A stretch of 64,000 bases of DNA, taken from the NCBI GenBank assembly GCA_005656395.1, contig SRSI01000013.1, positions 2,108,001 through 2,172,000 of the forward strand. Direction: 5' to 3'. This document shows positions 20,681-32,942 of the stretch, in pieces. The notes under the pieces were generated by a model. The model was not told where the DNA came from. It ran no database searches and saw nothing but the letters and a program-made list of their open reading frames with translations. Position numbers and translations under genes: made by a program. Source of the stretch: Strongyloides papillosus (Eukaryota; Nematoda; Chromadorea; Rhabditida; Strongyloididae). The first letter of the stretch is position 1. Each line of letters starts with the position of its first letter.

Positions 20681-23155
20681 AAAAAAATTTGCTTTTTATG
20701 TACGACACTAATATCATAAAATATCATTGACAATTGTAAAACAAATTTTAATAACTCCCGTTACTAAATTACATTGTTTTTAACGTACTATATGAACGAT
20801 TTTTTATGTAAAGAGCATCGCATATTTCTAACAATTACATCATATAAAATCATTTAAAAGCGTGAATATTATAACATAATATCATTACTATTTTATACAA
20901 AATGTTTTTTTAACTACACTGAATATAAAATATTTATTTTAAAGTTATATTATCCAATTTATTTATAGCTTGATGTGTTAAAATATTTATTTAATTATTG
21001 AAATATAACATATTACTTTAAATAAATATTTTTATTTCAATAGATAATGACATAAAATGCAGTATATATAGATCAAACTTTTTATAAAATTAAATATAAC
21101 AATTTAATAAAAAATACATAAGTATCGATATATATAGTAGAAATAGTGATTTCCTTATTAATTTTATGTTATATTGATATTGTTATTACAATAATTTCTA
21201 TTACTTAGAACAATTGCAAACGAAATAATGAATTTGGTTGTATAATAAAAAGAAGAGAAATGAATACTTAATTTAACAATAGTTATTCTAATACAGATGA
21301 AGATGATAAATTATACCCACTTGATCAAGACTCTGAGGATTATTTTAATAATAGTAATTAGTAAAATAAATACATTTAGTTTTTATTTAGCTTCATAAAA
21401 TGGTTGTTATTATTTTTATACTAAAGAACATTTGTTTTAAAGATTTCATATTCTTGAATAAATTAACAAATTAAAATACAATTCATTTCTCAGACTGATA
21501 TCATATACAAATTTATATAAAATAACTTAATTATATTAATGAAATATAATTGAATATTTAAGTTAATAGTATCTACAATTTTGCATAAATAACTTAGCTA
21601 TTCTGGTAAAATAGTACTGACTTTTAAATAAAAATATAATTATAATAATATCTATAATTTGATGAATTTAATTTTTGTGTATAATAACTGATTTCTACAA
21701 ACAAGTTTTTTACTAAGTAAAGTAAGAAAAAGTTAAATTATATATAAAAAACAATAACTAATGTCAGAAAGTTTTAAGTTTGATTTAATTTTATTTAATA
21801 TTAATATACCAACAATGTAAGAACAGGAATTCCCTTCAGGACAACTGTCGAAAGTATAAATAATAAATTGCATAAAACGTAAACGAATGCAAATAATGCT
21901 CGAAACAATTATAGTAAAAGCATGTAAAGAAAAGTAAAATTTTAAAGATAAGAGGGCAATAAATAAGAGAATTTTAATGGGAAACCTCCGAAATTATGTA
22001 AACATTTAAAATTCAGTTTGAATACGAGTGAAAAATCATGAAGTAGTAAAATACAATTTTTAATAATAATACTAACGCAGACTAGACAATAATGATAAAT
22101 GAGGTACGTCATATAAAAACTCGAAAACTACCAGACGAAAGAGCAATCATGCTATTGATACTGTATAAATGCTTTCTTTGCGATATGGTTGTTATTATAT
22201 ACATCAGTCGTGACAATGGAATAATTAAGGTACCAAAACAAAAGGGAAGAAATAAATCATTCGTTTAGTAAGTAGCGCAACTGAATAACTAATTAACTGA
22301 TAGTACATATACTAAGAAATTGCTCTGAGTAGTCACCATTTATCATTTTCTGATTTGGATACAAAGATGAAATTACTAATAATCATACATGAACAAAAGT
22401 TTCGGATTTTAAAGATTTTACTATTAAACAAACAAGAAATAAAAATTAAACGTAATAAACATGAAAAAAAATGACATCACTAAGACATCATAAAAAAAAG
22501 TAAGATTATAGAACAAAAATGAAAAAAAATTATGAAATAAAATGTTAAGTCTATCATAAAAGATCATGTGAAAATTTCTATAACCGTAATCCAAATTGAG
22601 ATAAAATTAAAAAAAACTGTCTTCATTAATGAGCCAAAAGTTCGAAAGCCGTAATCTAAATCAGTTATTAAATGATATTGAAAAAAATAAGATCAGTTAA
22701 ATTAAAAATGGTAAATGGAACATTATCGGTATCATACTTCTACTACAGCATTTGAGAATGATGAAGAGTCGAAAACTCTATCTGCCTTAATGATCATTCT
22801 TCCGGAAGGTGATTTGATAGATAAATTCTTTTTCCAACTGTCTGAAAGTTTCTCTTTCAAAAATGACCAGATTATCTGTAGTATAATAGTAATAAACATT
22901 ATCAAAATGTTCTCAAAGAGATTTGGAGAGAACTTGATTCGTAGTTAGCTGTGCAATTTTCTTTCAGGCTGATATAACCGGGTTTAGGTTCACACGAGAA
23001 CGGCACCACTAGAATCTCTATTAAATTATAAATAAATGCACTGAAATATTGAAAAAAATAATAACTTATCAGTAATAACTCTAATTTGTCCAATACTTTT
23101 ACCAACTCTTGAACGCACCAGCTTGCCAAGATTAATATCAACCGTATAAATAAAT
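20681..23155. other. Long AT-rich stretch without a gene
   Basis: A run of CACACAAAAAAAAATTTG at about 20672 looks like the tip of the CACA-ended repeat family, but no body follows. An acidic frame ending DEDDKLYPLDQDSEDYF near 21297-21361 may be exon debris. The frame at 22715-22948 shows no motif. Confidence 0.4.
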
Positions 23156-23163
23156 ATCTAGAA

Positions 23164-23754
23164 TAGACATGGGTGGGTTGGTAAATTTTTCGACCCCGGA
23201 TCAGTCGGTTTAGGGTCGCTTTTTAAAATCGACCCGGGTCGATCTGGATCGACCCGTTAAACTAGTAACATATACTCCTATAAAAGCATAATTTTATTAT
23301 AAAAAAAAGAAATTTTCTAGTGAGAAAAAATTTATAATATATAAATTATTAATGCTCTCTTAAAACTAATAAATTGTTTCAAATTCTTAGTAGCTAAATT
23401 AGTTCGTCGACAATTTCTAACATATAAAAGTATTGAACTTTCAGATATGATGCTAGTTGATTTTATTATTACTCTTAATTTTATATAAAGACTATATGTA
23501 AATTAGATGCTAATAATTTTACTGAACTCTAAAAATGGTCAATATTAACTTCAGAACTAATATTTTTAATATGCTAAAGATAATTACTATTGTCGCTAAC
23601 AGATGAATTTTCCAAAGTTATCGGTAAATAGTATAAGACCAACCCTAAAATTTTTGTAAATTTGCATCAACACCAAAAATTGGGGTCGATCCTTTAAAAT
23701 TGGTCAGAAGTCGACCCATTTTCAAAGGTCGAACCGGGTCGGATCCCATGTCAA
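23164..23754. mobile_element. hAT-type MITE with 8-bp target duplication
   Basis: ATCTAGAA occurs at 23156-23163 and again at 23755-23762, an 8-bp duplication typical of hAT elements. The ends are inverted repeats: TAGACATGGG on the left and TTGACATGGG when the right end is read on the other strand. Subterminal copies of GGGTCGA and TCGACCC repeat on both sides. The 591-bp body has no coding potential. Confidence 0.8.
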
Positions 23755-23911
23755 ATCTAGAATTTAAGGAGTAATTAACTTAATAAGCTAAAACTTACCA
23801 AAAATAAAAAAAAGTTGGAGCATCGGAATTTCCACTCGTGAAATTTACCCTATAATAGAATTATATTAAGCAAAAAACTATTTTGTATTATATATATAAA
23901 TATATATTATA

Positions 23912-24675
23912 CAGTGTAACCTCCAAATAAGAGCCTTGCCGGGACCAAGGAATTTGGTGACTATTTAGAGGTTTTACTTATTTAGAGGTTATTAAATATA
24001 TCATTAATGTTGATGACTAAAATCCAATAATATGTATAAATATTTACTAGGCAATGTTAAATGATAAAAAAAATGCCATATAGAGTAAAAAAAAAAGAAA
24101 TAAATATTAAATATAGTCTAGTTATAATTATTTATTTTTAGGTACATTATTTAAATTAATCCGTGATTTTAGATTGAGAACTGCAATTAGTGATATGATT
24201 TACTATTTTATCTTTTAAACGGGCTATATGAGGAAGAGAATAATCTATTATAGAATTTTTGACATAAGTTCTTAAATTGTATAGACCCCTAATAACTTCA
24301 TCTTTTGTTACTTCTTGAGTAATTTCTTCATCACTGTCAGAATCACTGGCTTCATTATTATTAAGATCAGAAGACTCTTTCACATTTAAATTACCACACG
24401 TATTTTTATTACTCTTTAAAATATCATTTTTAGAAAATTTTTCAATAAATTCATGCCTCTAATTGACTAAGAAACTATTTAGAGGTTAAAATATATGGAA
24501 TAATGCATGTGATTTTCTTAATTACCATGATTATTTGGAGGTTTTTTTTATTTGGAGGTGCTTTATTTAGAGGTTTTTTTGTATGGAAATTTAAAAAAAA
24601 ATTCGGGACCAGACTTTACGGTGACTAAATAGAGGTTTCTCTTATTAGAAGGTTTCTTATTAAGAGGTTACACTG
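23912..24675. mobile_element. pogo/Tigger-like deletion derivative
   Basis: TA flanks the element at 23910-23911 and 24676-24677. The ends share CAGTGTAACCTC (right end read on the other strand), and the subterminal regions are full of TTTAGAGGTT motifs, a common pattern in Tigger elements. A coding remnant on the minus strand lies inside. Length is 764 bp. Confidence 0.8.
24156..24383 (-). pseudogene. C-terminal remnant of a Tigger-like (pogo) transposase
   Basis: The open segment reads as an acidic stretch (SDSDSDEEI) followed by VTKDEVIRGLYNLRTYV and a final helix. This arrangement is what I know from the C-terminus of Tigger/CENP-B-like transposases. The DNA-binding and DDE parts have been deleted. 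It sits inside the CAGTGTAACCTC-ended element. Confidence 0.6.
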
Positions 24676-24677
24676 TA

Positions 24678-25049
24678 ATAAAAGAAAGGTTTTATATCAA
24701 ATTCTATTTAAAGTAAATCTATTTTAATATTTATCCATATATAATAAATTAAATTTTAAAATGACAGAGAATAAACTAATGTAAAAAATTATTTGAATAT
24801 TACAGACATAAATCTTAAAACATTGTGATTATTGCATTTGTATTCTCAATATTATTGTTTTTAAAAGGTTATTTTAAAAAATAAAATAAGGAATTATTCT
24901 CCGATAATGTTATTTTCATAAACCATCACTTTTCCAATGTAAAGAAATATACGGGTAGCTAATATGTAAACGTTATATTAATTTGGAGGGAGTTGATAAA
25001 TAAAAAATTTAGACTATTAACACATTTACTTTATAAGACACAAAAAACA
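24678..25049. other. AT-rich stretch without a gene
   Basis: Nothing supported here. Confidence 0.5.
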
Positions 25050-25160
25050 CGGATGGATGAGAGAATTTACCTTTTAAGACGCAAAAAGATAAAGATGGAT
25101 AAGAGAATTCACCTTTTAAAACGCGAAAAGAGACAGATGGATAAGAGAATTTATATTCAT
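25050..25160 (+). repeat. 42-bp tandem repeat, about 2.7 copies, in an open frame
   Basis: Units start at 25050, 25092 and 25134. The frame stays open and gives a 14-residue repeat (xMDxRIxLLxRxKx) of alternating charge. The frame runs 24993-25187. It may be a real repeat protein fragment or a translated minisatellite. Confidence 0.6.
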
Positions 25161-25341
25161 AACAATTGCCTTTTATCGCTTTACTAAATATTTTACTAAT
25201 TGTACATTCTATTTAATATATCTAATAAAATTATTTTAATTCCTTCGCGTTATTTCTTCTAAATTTTTTCGTGCTATAATTTTTTTTATTTTTTCGCGTT
25301 ATATTTTTTTTATGTTTTTATATAATAATTTTCTTTTTTTA

Positions 25342-25431
25342 GATTATGCCTGTAACTATTCAATTACCGAATGAAATTGAAAGAGTTTATGAATACCAAT
25401 TGCCGGGACCGGAGGAGGAGTTATTGAACTA
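25342..25431 (+). pseudogene. Possible short terminal exon
   Basis: After a good acceptor (TTTTCTTTTTTTAG) an open stretch reads MPVTIQLPNEIERVYEYQLP and then an acidic end, stopping at TAA about 25431. It is richer in G+C than its flanks. No gene could be assembled around it. Confidence 0.3.
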
Positions 25432-26553
25432 ACAGACAATTATTATTACTACTCTCATATTATTTTTTACAATATCTTAATATTTATAATTGCATAATGC
25501 TGCAGACTTTCAACTAAATTAAGATATTTTGTTTTAATTTCGTCTTTTATCATACTAATATACCTTTTTTTAGGTGCTGATCTAAAAGAATGCCCGTTTA
25601 TTGCATTTTTAATAAATTTATTTATTAATTTTCTTTTATTTTCTAATAAATTTATCTTGTTTTTGTTTTTGAATTTTTAACATTTATTTATACCTTTGTT
25701 GCATCAATCCCCCTTCCCCCAATAGTATAATTATACTTTCCAATAACTAACATCAAGCACAATATAGAAAAATTAGTACCCTTTCGTTAGTTTCCATTAT
25801 AGTTTATATTCTAAAATTATCTAGTATAATCATTTTTTTAAAATATTAATTAGTTAATTTTTCATTGAAAATAATTTTACTAAATTTATTCATGACATAT
25901 TAAAAATCGATACTACAAATTTGTAAAATCTTGAGTTATTATGTTTAACAATTACATTTTATTAATAATTTGTTTAGTAATTAACAGAAATTTATCTCAT
26001 ATTTTAATTATTAATGAATACATAGATTACCAACATAACATAAAATATACATTGAATCATCAAAAAAATATTAAAAATTACATGTTTTCTTTGTTTATAA
26101 TAAAAGAAATTTACATTAATCTTATATTTTATAAACATAATTCCGACACGAAATATGATAAAAAATCACTGTGTGATTTTTGGCGAAAAACGCATTGTAG
26201 GATTTACGTGCTACTTGTATGAATACCAGCATGCGAGTTCGAGCCCTGCTTGGAGACAAATTGGTTGAGAAGAAGATTTTGCCTGCAACACTTATATTTT
26301 GTTACAAACTTTCTTTTTAATGCTACTGAAACATTTTATCACAATACGACAATTTTTAAATTGGTTAAAGAATAAATTCACATCAATAACAAAAAAAGAA
26401 AAAACAAAAAGTGGGGCAGCAGATATTCTCCAGATGTTTTTTTCAACCTTGAAAAAAATGCATAATTCACCTTACCAATTTTATTGCATATCAAGACACT
26501 TTTCGTTACAATCCTTTGTGACATAGTTTCAAATTTTACCCGAGTCAAAATTT
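25432..26553. other. AT-rich stretch, possible SINE-like fragment
   Basis: At about 26232-26242 GAGTTCGAGCCC matches an RNA polymerase III B box, but no convincing A box lies at the right distance and no clover-leaf forms. The frames at 25941-26526 have no motif. Confidence 0.3.
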
Positions 26554-26791
26554 TGTCCGGGGATATAATGCAGAAAATAGATGATTCAAAGAGCACACCC
26601 AACCAATGCATCAGAAGCAACCACTCACTGTCTAAGAATGCGGAGGAAAAGATATATAAGAACACCAACAATATTACATTACATTCCTTACCTTATATCT
26701 TTATATCGTTACTGAAATAAACTCTCTTTTTAAACACCGTTACATTAATATCGAATCCTGGAGCTCTCCTCTGGGGGCTCCCAGGATTACA
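26554..26791 (+). repeat. Probable solo LTR
   Basis: The segment starts TGTCCGGGGATATAATG and ends CCCAGGATTACA. It holds an AGATATATAAG box at about 26649-26659 and AATAAAC after it, the order expected of a U3-R-U5 LTR. Its end resembles that of the LTR pair at 59882-62653 (both end GGATTACA or TGGATTACA). No internal region follows. The left limit is a best guess and no target duplication is seen. Confidence 0.45.
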
Positions 26792-26855
26792 TCTCGTGCA
26801 GTGAAGTAAATATAATAGTTATTTCTTTTTTTAATTTTTTTGTTTCAGAATTAAA

Positions 26856-27087
26856 GATGGAGATTGTAAGAACTATAACTAAAGGAGAAAATTTCTCCTA
26901 TGATCTAAGTTTTATAAACATTATTATAAAGTGCAAATTTTAGTCTGTTTCTTACGGAAACGTCGGTTATGTTCCTAGTTTTAATAAGGAACCGGATCTA
27001 AAGATCTGCAATTTCAAAGTCGACGATTTTCAAAGGCATAATTTTTTGTGTTTAAATAAATATGAGAAGTTCTTTTGTCAGCGTATG
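26856..27087 (+). pseudogene. 5' part of an unrecognised reading frame broken by a CACA-ended element
   Basis: ATG at about 26856, just after a possible acceptor (TTTTTGTTTCAG), starts a frame of some 77 codons with one stop (about 26941). It ends in KYEKFFCQRM right at the element tip at 27088. The frame seems to continue after the element at about 28937. The protein has no motif I know. Confidence 0.45.
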
Positions 27088-28933
27088 CACAGAAAAAAAA
27101 ATGGGAAAATTTTGACTAATCTATCCGAAATGTAAAAAAATTTCCATCTATTAAAAAAATCAACATTTATTCAAATTTTAAAATTATCGAGCGACAGCAA
27201 AAATGTTTTAAACGATAAAAAATATTTTTGTGTCGCAGAATTTTGCTGTTTTTTTTACAAAATTATATATGTTTTATAATTTAAATAATGTAACTTTTAT
27301 TTAATCTTAATGTTTTTGATATAATGCTAATCCTAGGATCTATTTTTTTTCTAATATTCATGAAATACGTTGTTAAAACTCAATTTCGTGTAAAGTTGTT
27401 AAGTTTTAACAAAAATTATTACCCTAAACAATTTACTAGCAACAATAAATATAAAAACTCTTAATAATAATAACAAAAAGCCAAAAATTAATATTTAACC
27501 ACACAAAGCATTAATAATTAAAAATATTATTTTAGTATTTGTTCATACAGGGTGGGCCAAAAGTCATGACACAGTTGGATGGAACACATTATAAATGTTA
27601 TAACTTTTTTCGTAGTTAACATATTTAAATGATATTATACGCATTTTGTAGAGGATGATTTATAGAATAATATATCACAAGATCGTTCTCAAGAATGATC
27701 TTTACGAAAAGTTGTATTAAATTAAATAAAAATGTTTATATTTTTGCTTTAAAAGTGCATCTTATTATATTTCAATTGATTAAAAAATAAATGTTAGATG
27801 CTTAAAATGTTAGTTAAAAACATTTTTCTTCATAAAATATTTTGTTTATACAACATTAATTTCCTTCATATATTTAAAATATTTTTTATCGTTGTTATCT
27901 CTTTAAGAAATATTCTACTGAAGAACGAACAAAAATAGTTCGTGATTGCTACACCAACAGATGTTCAATCGTTACAACTCAAAAATTATTCAAAACCTAT
28001 TACAATGTGATCGAAGCTTCGTCAAGACATGCATTATTTAATGTTGTAAATCATTTCAAAGAGTTAAATAAAACAATTTAATAAGAGTAATAATTAATGT
28101 TTTATAATGAACAAGCTTGTGCAAGAAATTAAATGGTGATCATTTAAAAGACGTCATTTTTCATACGTAATCGTGTAAAATATTGACTTATTACGAATTG
28201 TATTCATGTGTTTTAAACTTAAAAATAAGTTTAAATTGAAAAAAATTAAGAAATACTTTTTTTAAATGTAAAATATTAAGAAATTAAAAAACTTTTTTTC
28301 AAGTTCATTCTTGAAAACGATCTTGAGATATATTATTTTCCAGCACATCCTTTACAAAATGCGTATAATACCATAAAAATATGTCGCCTACAAAAAAAGT
28401 TATAAAGTGTTTTACTTCAACTGTGTCGTGACTTTTGGCCCACCCTGTATATTAACTTTAAATATGTAGAAAATGTTTTTTACTGTAGATAAAAATCCAT
28501 ATAATTTTATAACTTTTCATAGATTTAATTTTTAAATAGAAACTCTAAACTACCTAAAAAAATTTCCGCCTTCAGAAGAGTGTAACTTCAAAAAAAAGTA
28601 TAATTTATAATAATTCAAACTAATTAAACTTATTAACAAAAATATTGTGATATGTTAATAAATGCTCTTTATGAAAGCACTTATAATCTTACATAAAATT
28701 AAATTCTAATCTTATATTTAAAAAAGTATTGTAGAAGACAATCTAAGTTTTAAAATAACAATAATATAATAAAAAATAGAAACTTATTTTAATAACAACT
28801 TATTTACTTCTTTAATTTTTATGTAACACATAATTGCGATAAAACTAATCGCAATTCAAGAAAATTCAAATTTTGTTAGGTGGGAAAAATTCACTACATT
28901 TTACGCAAAAATGCTTCCCATTTTTTTTCTGTG
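27088..28933. mobile_element. CACA-ended non-autonomous element (family copy 1), carrying a nested mariner derivative
   Basis: The left tip CACAGAAAAAAAAATGGG and the right tip (other strand) CACAGAAAAAAAATGGGA are near-perfect inverted repeats. Without the nested 900-bp insertion and its extra TA the body is about 944 bp, almost the size of the copy at 51108-52053 (946 bp), and it is similar along its length. It has no transposase gene. The tip CACAGAAAAAAA equals that of the 8.15-kb element at 49823-57971, so that element's transposase is a candidate for moving it. Confidence 0.75.
27548..28447 (+). mobile_element. Mariner-family deletion derivative (900 bp) nested in a CACA-ended element
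   Basis: TA flanks the element at 27546-27547 and 28448-28449. The inverted repeats are long: CAGGGTGGGCCAAAAGTCAT on the left against CAGGGTGGGCCAAAAGTCAC on the other strand from the right, continuing past 30 bp. A coding remnant at about 27908-28070 reads as a helix-turn-helix N-terminus (YSTEERTKIVRDCY then QKLFKTYYN), typical of mariner-like transposases. The catalytic part is missing. Confidence 0.85.
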
Positions 28934-29064
28934 TGTACAGAAGTACTTTTTTTAATAAAAATATTAAAAATAAATCTAATAGTGAAGAAGAATCTGAACT
29001 AGTAACTTCAAAATTAATTCATGTAAATGTGAAAAAAGATGTAGAACTATTTTTAAATAATTAA
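28934..29064 (+). pseudogene. 3' part of the reading frame broken at 27088
   Basis: The frame in phase after the right tip reads RSTFFNKNIKNKSNSEEESE and ends at TAA 29062-29064, after about 42 codons rich in Lys, Asn and Glu. Its position and open state suggest the terminal part of the frame at 26856-27087. No domain recognised. Confidence 0.4.
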
Positions 29065-29743
29065 AAAAATCAAAAATACTTAGAATTTAATTTTCCAAAT
29101 AACGGAAACTTAAGTATTGTTAAAACCAAATTTACGAATAGAACATAGTTCAAAGAAAGAATATTTAATAATATAAGATTGTTATTCTTATATTATATTT
29201 TAATGATGTACCAGTAAATGATGTACGATCAGAGCATTATCTAAACAACAAGACTACCAACTTTAGCTTTTCTGTATGTAGCTTTTCTGAGATGAAAAGT
29301 AGCACTAGTGACTTCACGTGCCTCCAGAATTATCAATTTTAAAATCAAAAAACAATAAATCTACGAAGATGATAAGTTTATTAAAGAATTCAAATTAATT
29401 TATACAATAAAAAAATTTATCTATTATTATTAATATTTAGACGGCAGCTTAGAGAGACATTGGTAATTGATGTTGAAGATTCTTAGATTGTCAGTATTTC
29501 CGGTTTGTTGTTCGGTGTATTTGTTGCACAAGTTATATTTGTCTGCTAGATAGTTCTTTCTTATTTAGTTCTATTTTCTGTAAGCCTTTCTCCAGCAATT
29601 TATTGATTTGAAAAAGATATTTAAATGAATCTTGTTAAAATAGTAAAAGCTTTATACATACAGAAAAGTAAGAAGTGAATAATAAACGAAAAACACCAAC
29701 TATATACTATTTAGAATCATCATAAATCGTTATTCCTACATTT
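29065..29743. other. AT-rich stretch without a gene
   Basis: Nothing supported here. Confidence 0.5.
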
Positions 29744-30225
29744 TCCCTATTAGTGGCTTCCTGAGAGATTCATTTTTAATGAGTTTTGTGAGAAAATTTG
29801 CTAGCTGTTCTGAAGTAGGTTTGTGTTGTAAGTTAATATATATAAATCATCTTTTAAGCCTTTCAAATTTAACTTGAAAATGTCTAGCTTTAGAAGTACG
29901 TGCACCATCCTTTTCTAGTGATTGACTGACTGGAAGATTCTCCAAATAAATAATTGGCTTTACATCATAATCAAAGAAATTCTTTATCTATAAAGAAAAT
30001 TTAATCGCATCTATACAAGCATAGAATTCTGATTGGAAAGTTGAAATAGCAATACTATCCTGTTTTGAAGAGGACCAATGTATTAAATTTTCTTTATGAA
30101 ATACCAGAATACCACTAGTAAATTTTTCAGAAGTTGAGAAATTTGTATTCTTATATATTTGAATGACAGATCTGCAATTACTCTTCTTAAACTCAATATA
30201 GTAATTTGGATGTTTGATTAAATAA
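29744..30225 (-). pseudogene. Ty1/copia RNase H and Pol C-terminal fragment
   Basis: Read leftwards, the segment aligns by motif with the copia Pol end: SEKFTSGILVF, then HWSSSKQDSIAISTFQSEFY (the copia SSKKQ...S-T-E-A-E-Y block with E-A replaced), then KARHFQVKFE (usually TKHIDIRYHF) and HKPTSEQLANFLTK (usually P-T-x-x-Q-x-A-D-x-x-T-K). At least two in-frame stops are present. Reverse transcriptase and integrase are absent, so it is a 5'-truncated or fragmented copy. Confidence 0.75.
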
Positions 30226-31774
30226 CCAAACTAATGCCTAACCGCCACTAGCACAATCTAAGGAGAAAAATAACAAAAATGTTAGTAAGTGCTAATCTAC
30301 TATTTTTTTATAATATGCTAACATGTGTCACAAACTCTATAAAGAAACAATCGTTTGTTGCCAATATACTGAAAAAGAAAAAACACATTTCAGATTAATG
30401 CAGTGCGCTCCAGATGTCGGTGTAAAAGTGGAGTTGGTACGACGGAAGAATATTTAAACGATAAGATAATGTGGGAATTACTATTCATTCTTTATCTTTT
30501 AAAACCCTTAGTTGCTGTAATCGCTGACAAAATATTTTTAATTGAATATAGTAATATCATATGATATGTCTTATAGTAAAAATAATTTTAAGAAATGTTT
30601 ATAAGCTTCGCCTTATAAACTAAAAAATATGATTACCACGAACCAGTCTATGTGATTACACATGATATTTTAACTCGAATAAGTTACTAACCTATTCTAA
30701 ACACAAAATACTTTTTAAACAAAAATATACATACAAAAAATAGATAAATAAAAATATAAATCATACTTATATATAAATACCAATAAATAAACTCAAGAAT
30801 CAAATAAAAGACTTATTTACATTAATACAACAAGAAAAACAATATAACAGTTAAACTTCACTGCAATTTTAAAATAAAAATTGAAAGTGGTGGAACATTT
30901 AATGGTTTGTTTTTTACAGGTGGAATTTTGGTTGACGATTAAACAATTTCTCATTAGTAAATTAGCGGTGGTAGAAGGAAACTTGAAGATGTTGTTGATG
31001 AGTCATGAGAATCTCGATTTTTTTAACGAAGACATTATATAATGAAACCATCATAATTGTACCACTAATATAATGTCTCCCCCACTAAAACTTGCCATAG
31101 GAAAATTCAGCTGTTTTCTCCTCAACTTCACAGCTACAACTGCGACTACACTAATCCAGATCAATTGCTTTTAAAGCTCTCACTATAATTGTAATTACAA
31201 CAATTTATTTTGTAAAAAAATTATATTAAAGTACTATTTTAAAATACAAAAGAAATTGATAATGTAATATATATGAATGAAATTTAAAAAGAGGAACATA
31301 ATTATTTTTAAAAAAATTTGAACATATTACTTACCTCGAATTATACAAAAAATATATAAGCGTTGGGAGCATGTACATGACTTTTATAGCGTATATGTAT
31401 GTAATTTTTATTTATCTTTAAATTCATTTTTCTTTTTTTAAATAAATGTTGTTATACCTTATTAGTTTATCTGATTAGTTTACAATATTATTATTACGTT
31501 TAAAATAAAAAAAAATTTTACTTCATTCAGTTTTATTCACTTCTTAGTTGCTGAACTGGACTCACTTCTTCCATCTATCGGATTTTTTTGTCTAAAGCAA
31601 TATCATTATCTAAGTTTTTTGTTTGAAATTTGAAGTGAGTTTATTTTTCCTATCATCCTTCTTTTTCTTCTGCTTGTGAAATATCTTAGATAACTAGCGA
31701 AGATTAACACCATTATGAGTAGCAACATGCACAATGTTGTTTTCTTAAAAACGTTGTTCTACAAGAATAAAGTA
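30226..31774. other. AT-rich stretch without a gene
   Basis: No exon, inverted repeat or RNA signal could be supported. Confidence 0.5.
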
Positions 31775-32127
31775 CACTCAAAAATTTTAGTGACATATTT
31801 CGTATGTAGATTTTACTTTGTATGTATTACACATACTTGGAAATAGATAAACATACAAGATATGTTTATTTTAAAATTTGTTGTATTTTACATACTTTAT
31901 CTGAAAAATACATATAATATTGTGTGAACATATTTGTTAAACTTATAGCATTTATTTATAATTAAAAAAAATTTGTATCCTATTTTGATATAGAAACTAT
32001 TTAACATACTTTTTTTATATAAATTAAGACATTAGTATGTAAATAACATACTGATATAATTTTTACCATTTTTTTACAAAAATATGTAATGTTACATACA
32101 AAATATGTTGCCAAAAATTTTTGAGTG
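31775..32127. mobile_element. MITE with CACTCAAAAATTTT ends (353 bp)
   Basis: The left end CACTCAAAAATTTTAGTGAC and the right end (other strand) CACTCAAAAATTTTTGGCAA are inverted repeats that extend into matching CATATTT-GTATGTA segments. There is no coding capacity. The target duplication cannot be decided. Confidence 0.65.
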
Positions 32128-32531
32128 CAGATAAATAATGCATTATTTTCTTAACTATAAATGACATTTTAATAAATGATAAATACAGAGTAGCTAACCT
32201 AATTTTTCCAAGATATTTACATATATAAATCTGCGCATAGATAAGTTATAAATTTGTTACTATAACTATTTGTAATTGAGATAAATCCCATTTTAAATCT
32301 ATAGTTTTGTCTAATAATTGTGAAGCACATAATAAACACCTACGAAAAGGAAGAGACCAAAATTTATCACACAATTTTTATACATCATCAGATTATATCG
32401 AGACATTGTATATCACATATAGTTAATTACCTTATTCTCATTCTTATCGTTTGAAGAAAACAAGCCTAAACATTTTATAACTTCTACATATCTTAAATCA
32501 CCAGTAGCATATTCTTAATTCGGCTTGGGGT

Positions 32532-32942
32532 ACACTCAGCTAAAATATTTTTACCGTTTGGTAAAGTGTAATTTTTGTGTATATAAATACAAATTTAATT
32601 TAATTTGAATTAGTGATATATGATAGATTAATGTTAAAATTATTATCATTACTTCAAGTTTTGAAAAAAAAGAGGGAAAATACCTCAAAAGTGTATGATT
32701 TATAGTGATTGTGATAGAAAAAATACAATTAAGTATACAATTAACTTTAGAATGTTTTCTTCTTATAGAAGACTTCTTACTCAGTAAAGAAGTCTACCAT
32801 ATACTTTAATGTTAAATATCTTTTATTTAAAAAAAAGATGTTCTCATTATTGTACTTTTAGTCGCTTTTATTAAATTTGTTTACCGTAAAATTAAATTAC
32901 GATTACACTTTACCAAACGGTAAAAATGTTTTAGCTGAGTGT
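32532..32942. mobile_element. MITE with 41-bp inverted repeats (411 bp)
   Basis: ACACTCAGCTAAAATATTTT on the left matches ACACTCAGCTAAAACATTTT from the right on the other strand, and the match runs on through ACCGTTTGGTAAAGTGTAAT with a single mismatch in 41 bp. High arm identity suggests recent mobility. It starts with the same ACTCA as the MITE at 31775. No coding capacity. Confidence 0.75.

Noticed and set aside
26160..26260. GTTCGAGCCC resembles a tRNA B box
   Set aside because: No A box at the proper spacing and no stem pairing; not called as a tRNA.
27084..28937. Target-site duplication for the CACA-ended element
   Set aside because: Flanks TATG and TGTA are similar in letters but not direct repeats; left undecided.
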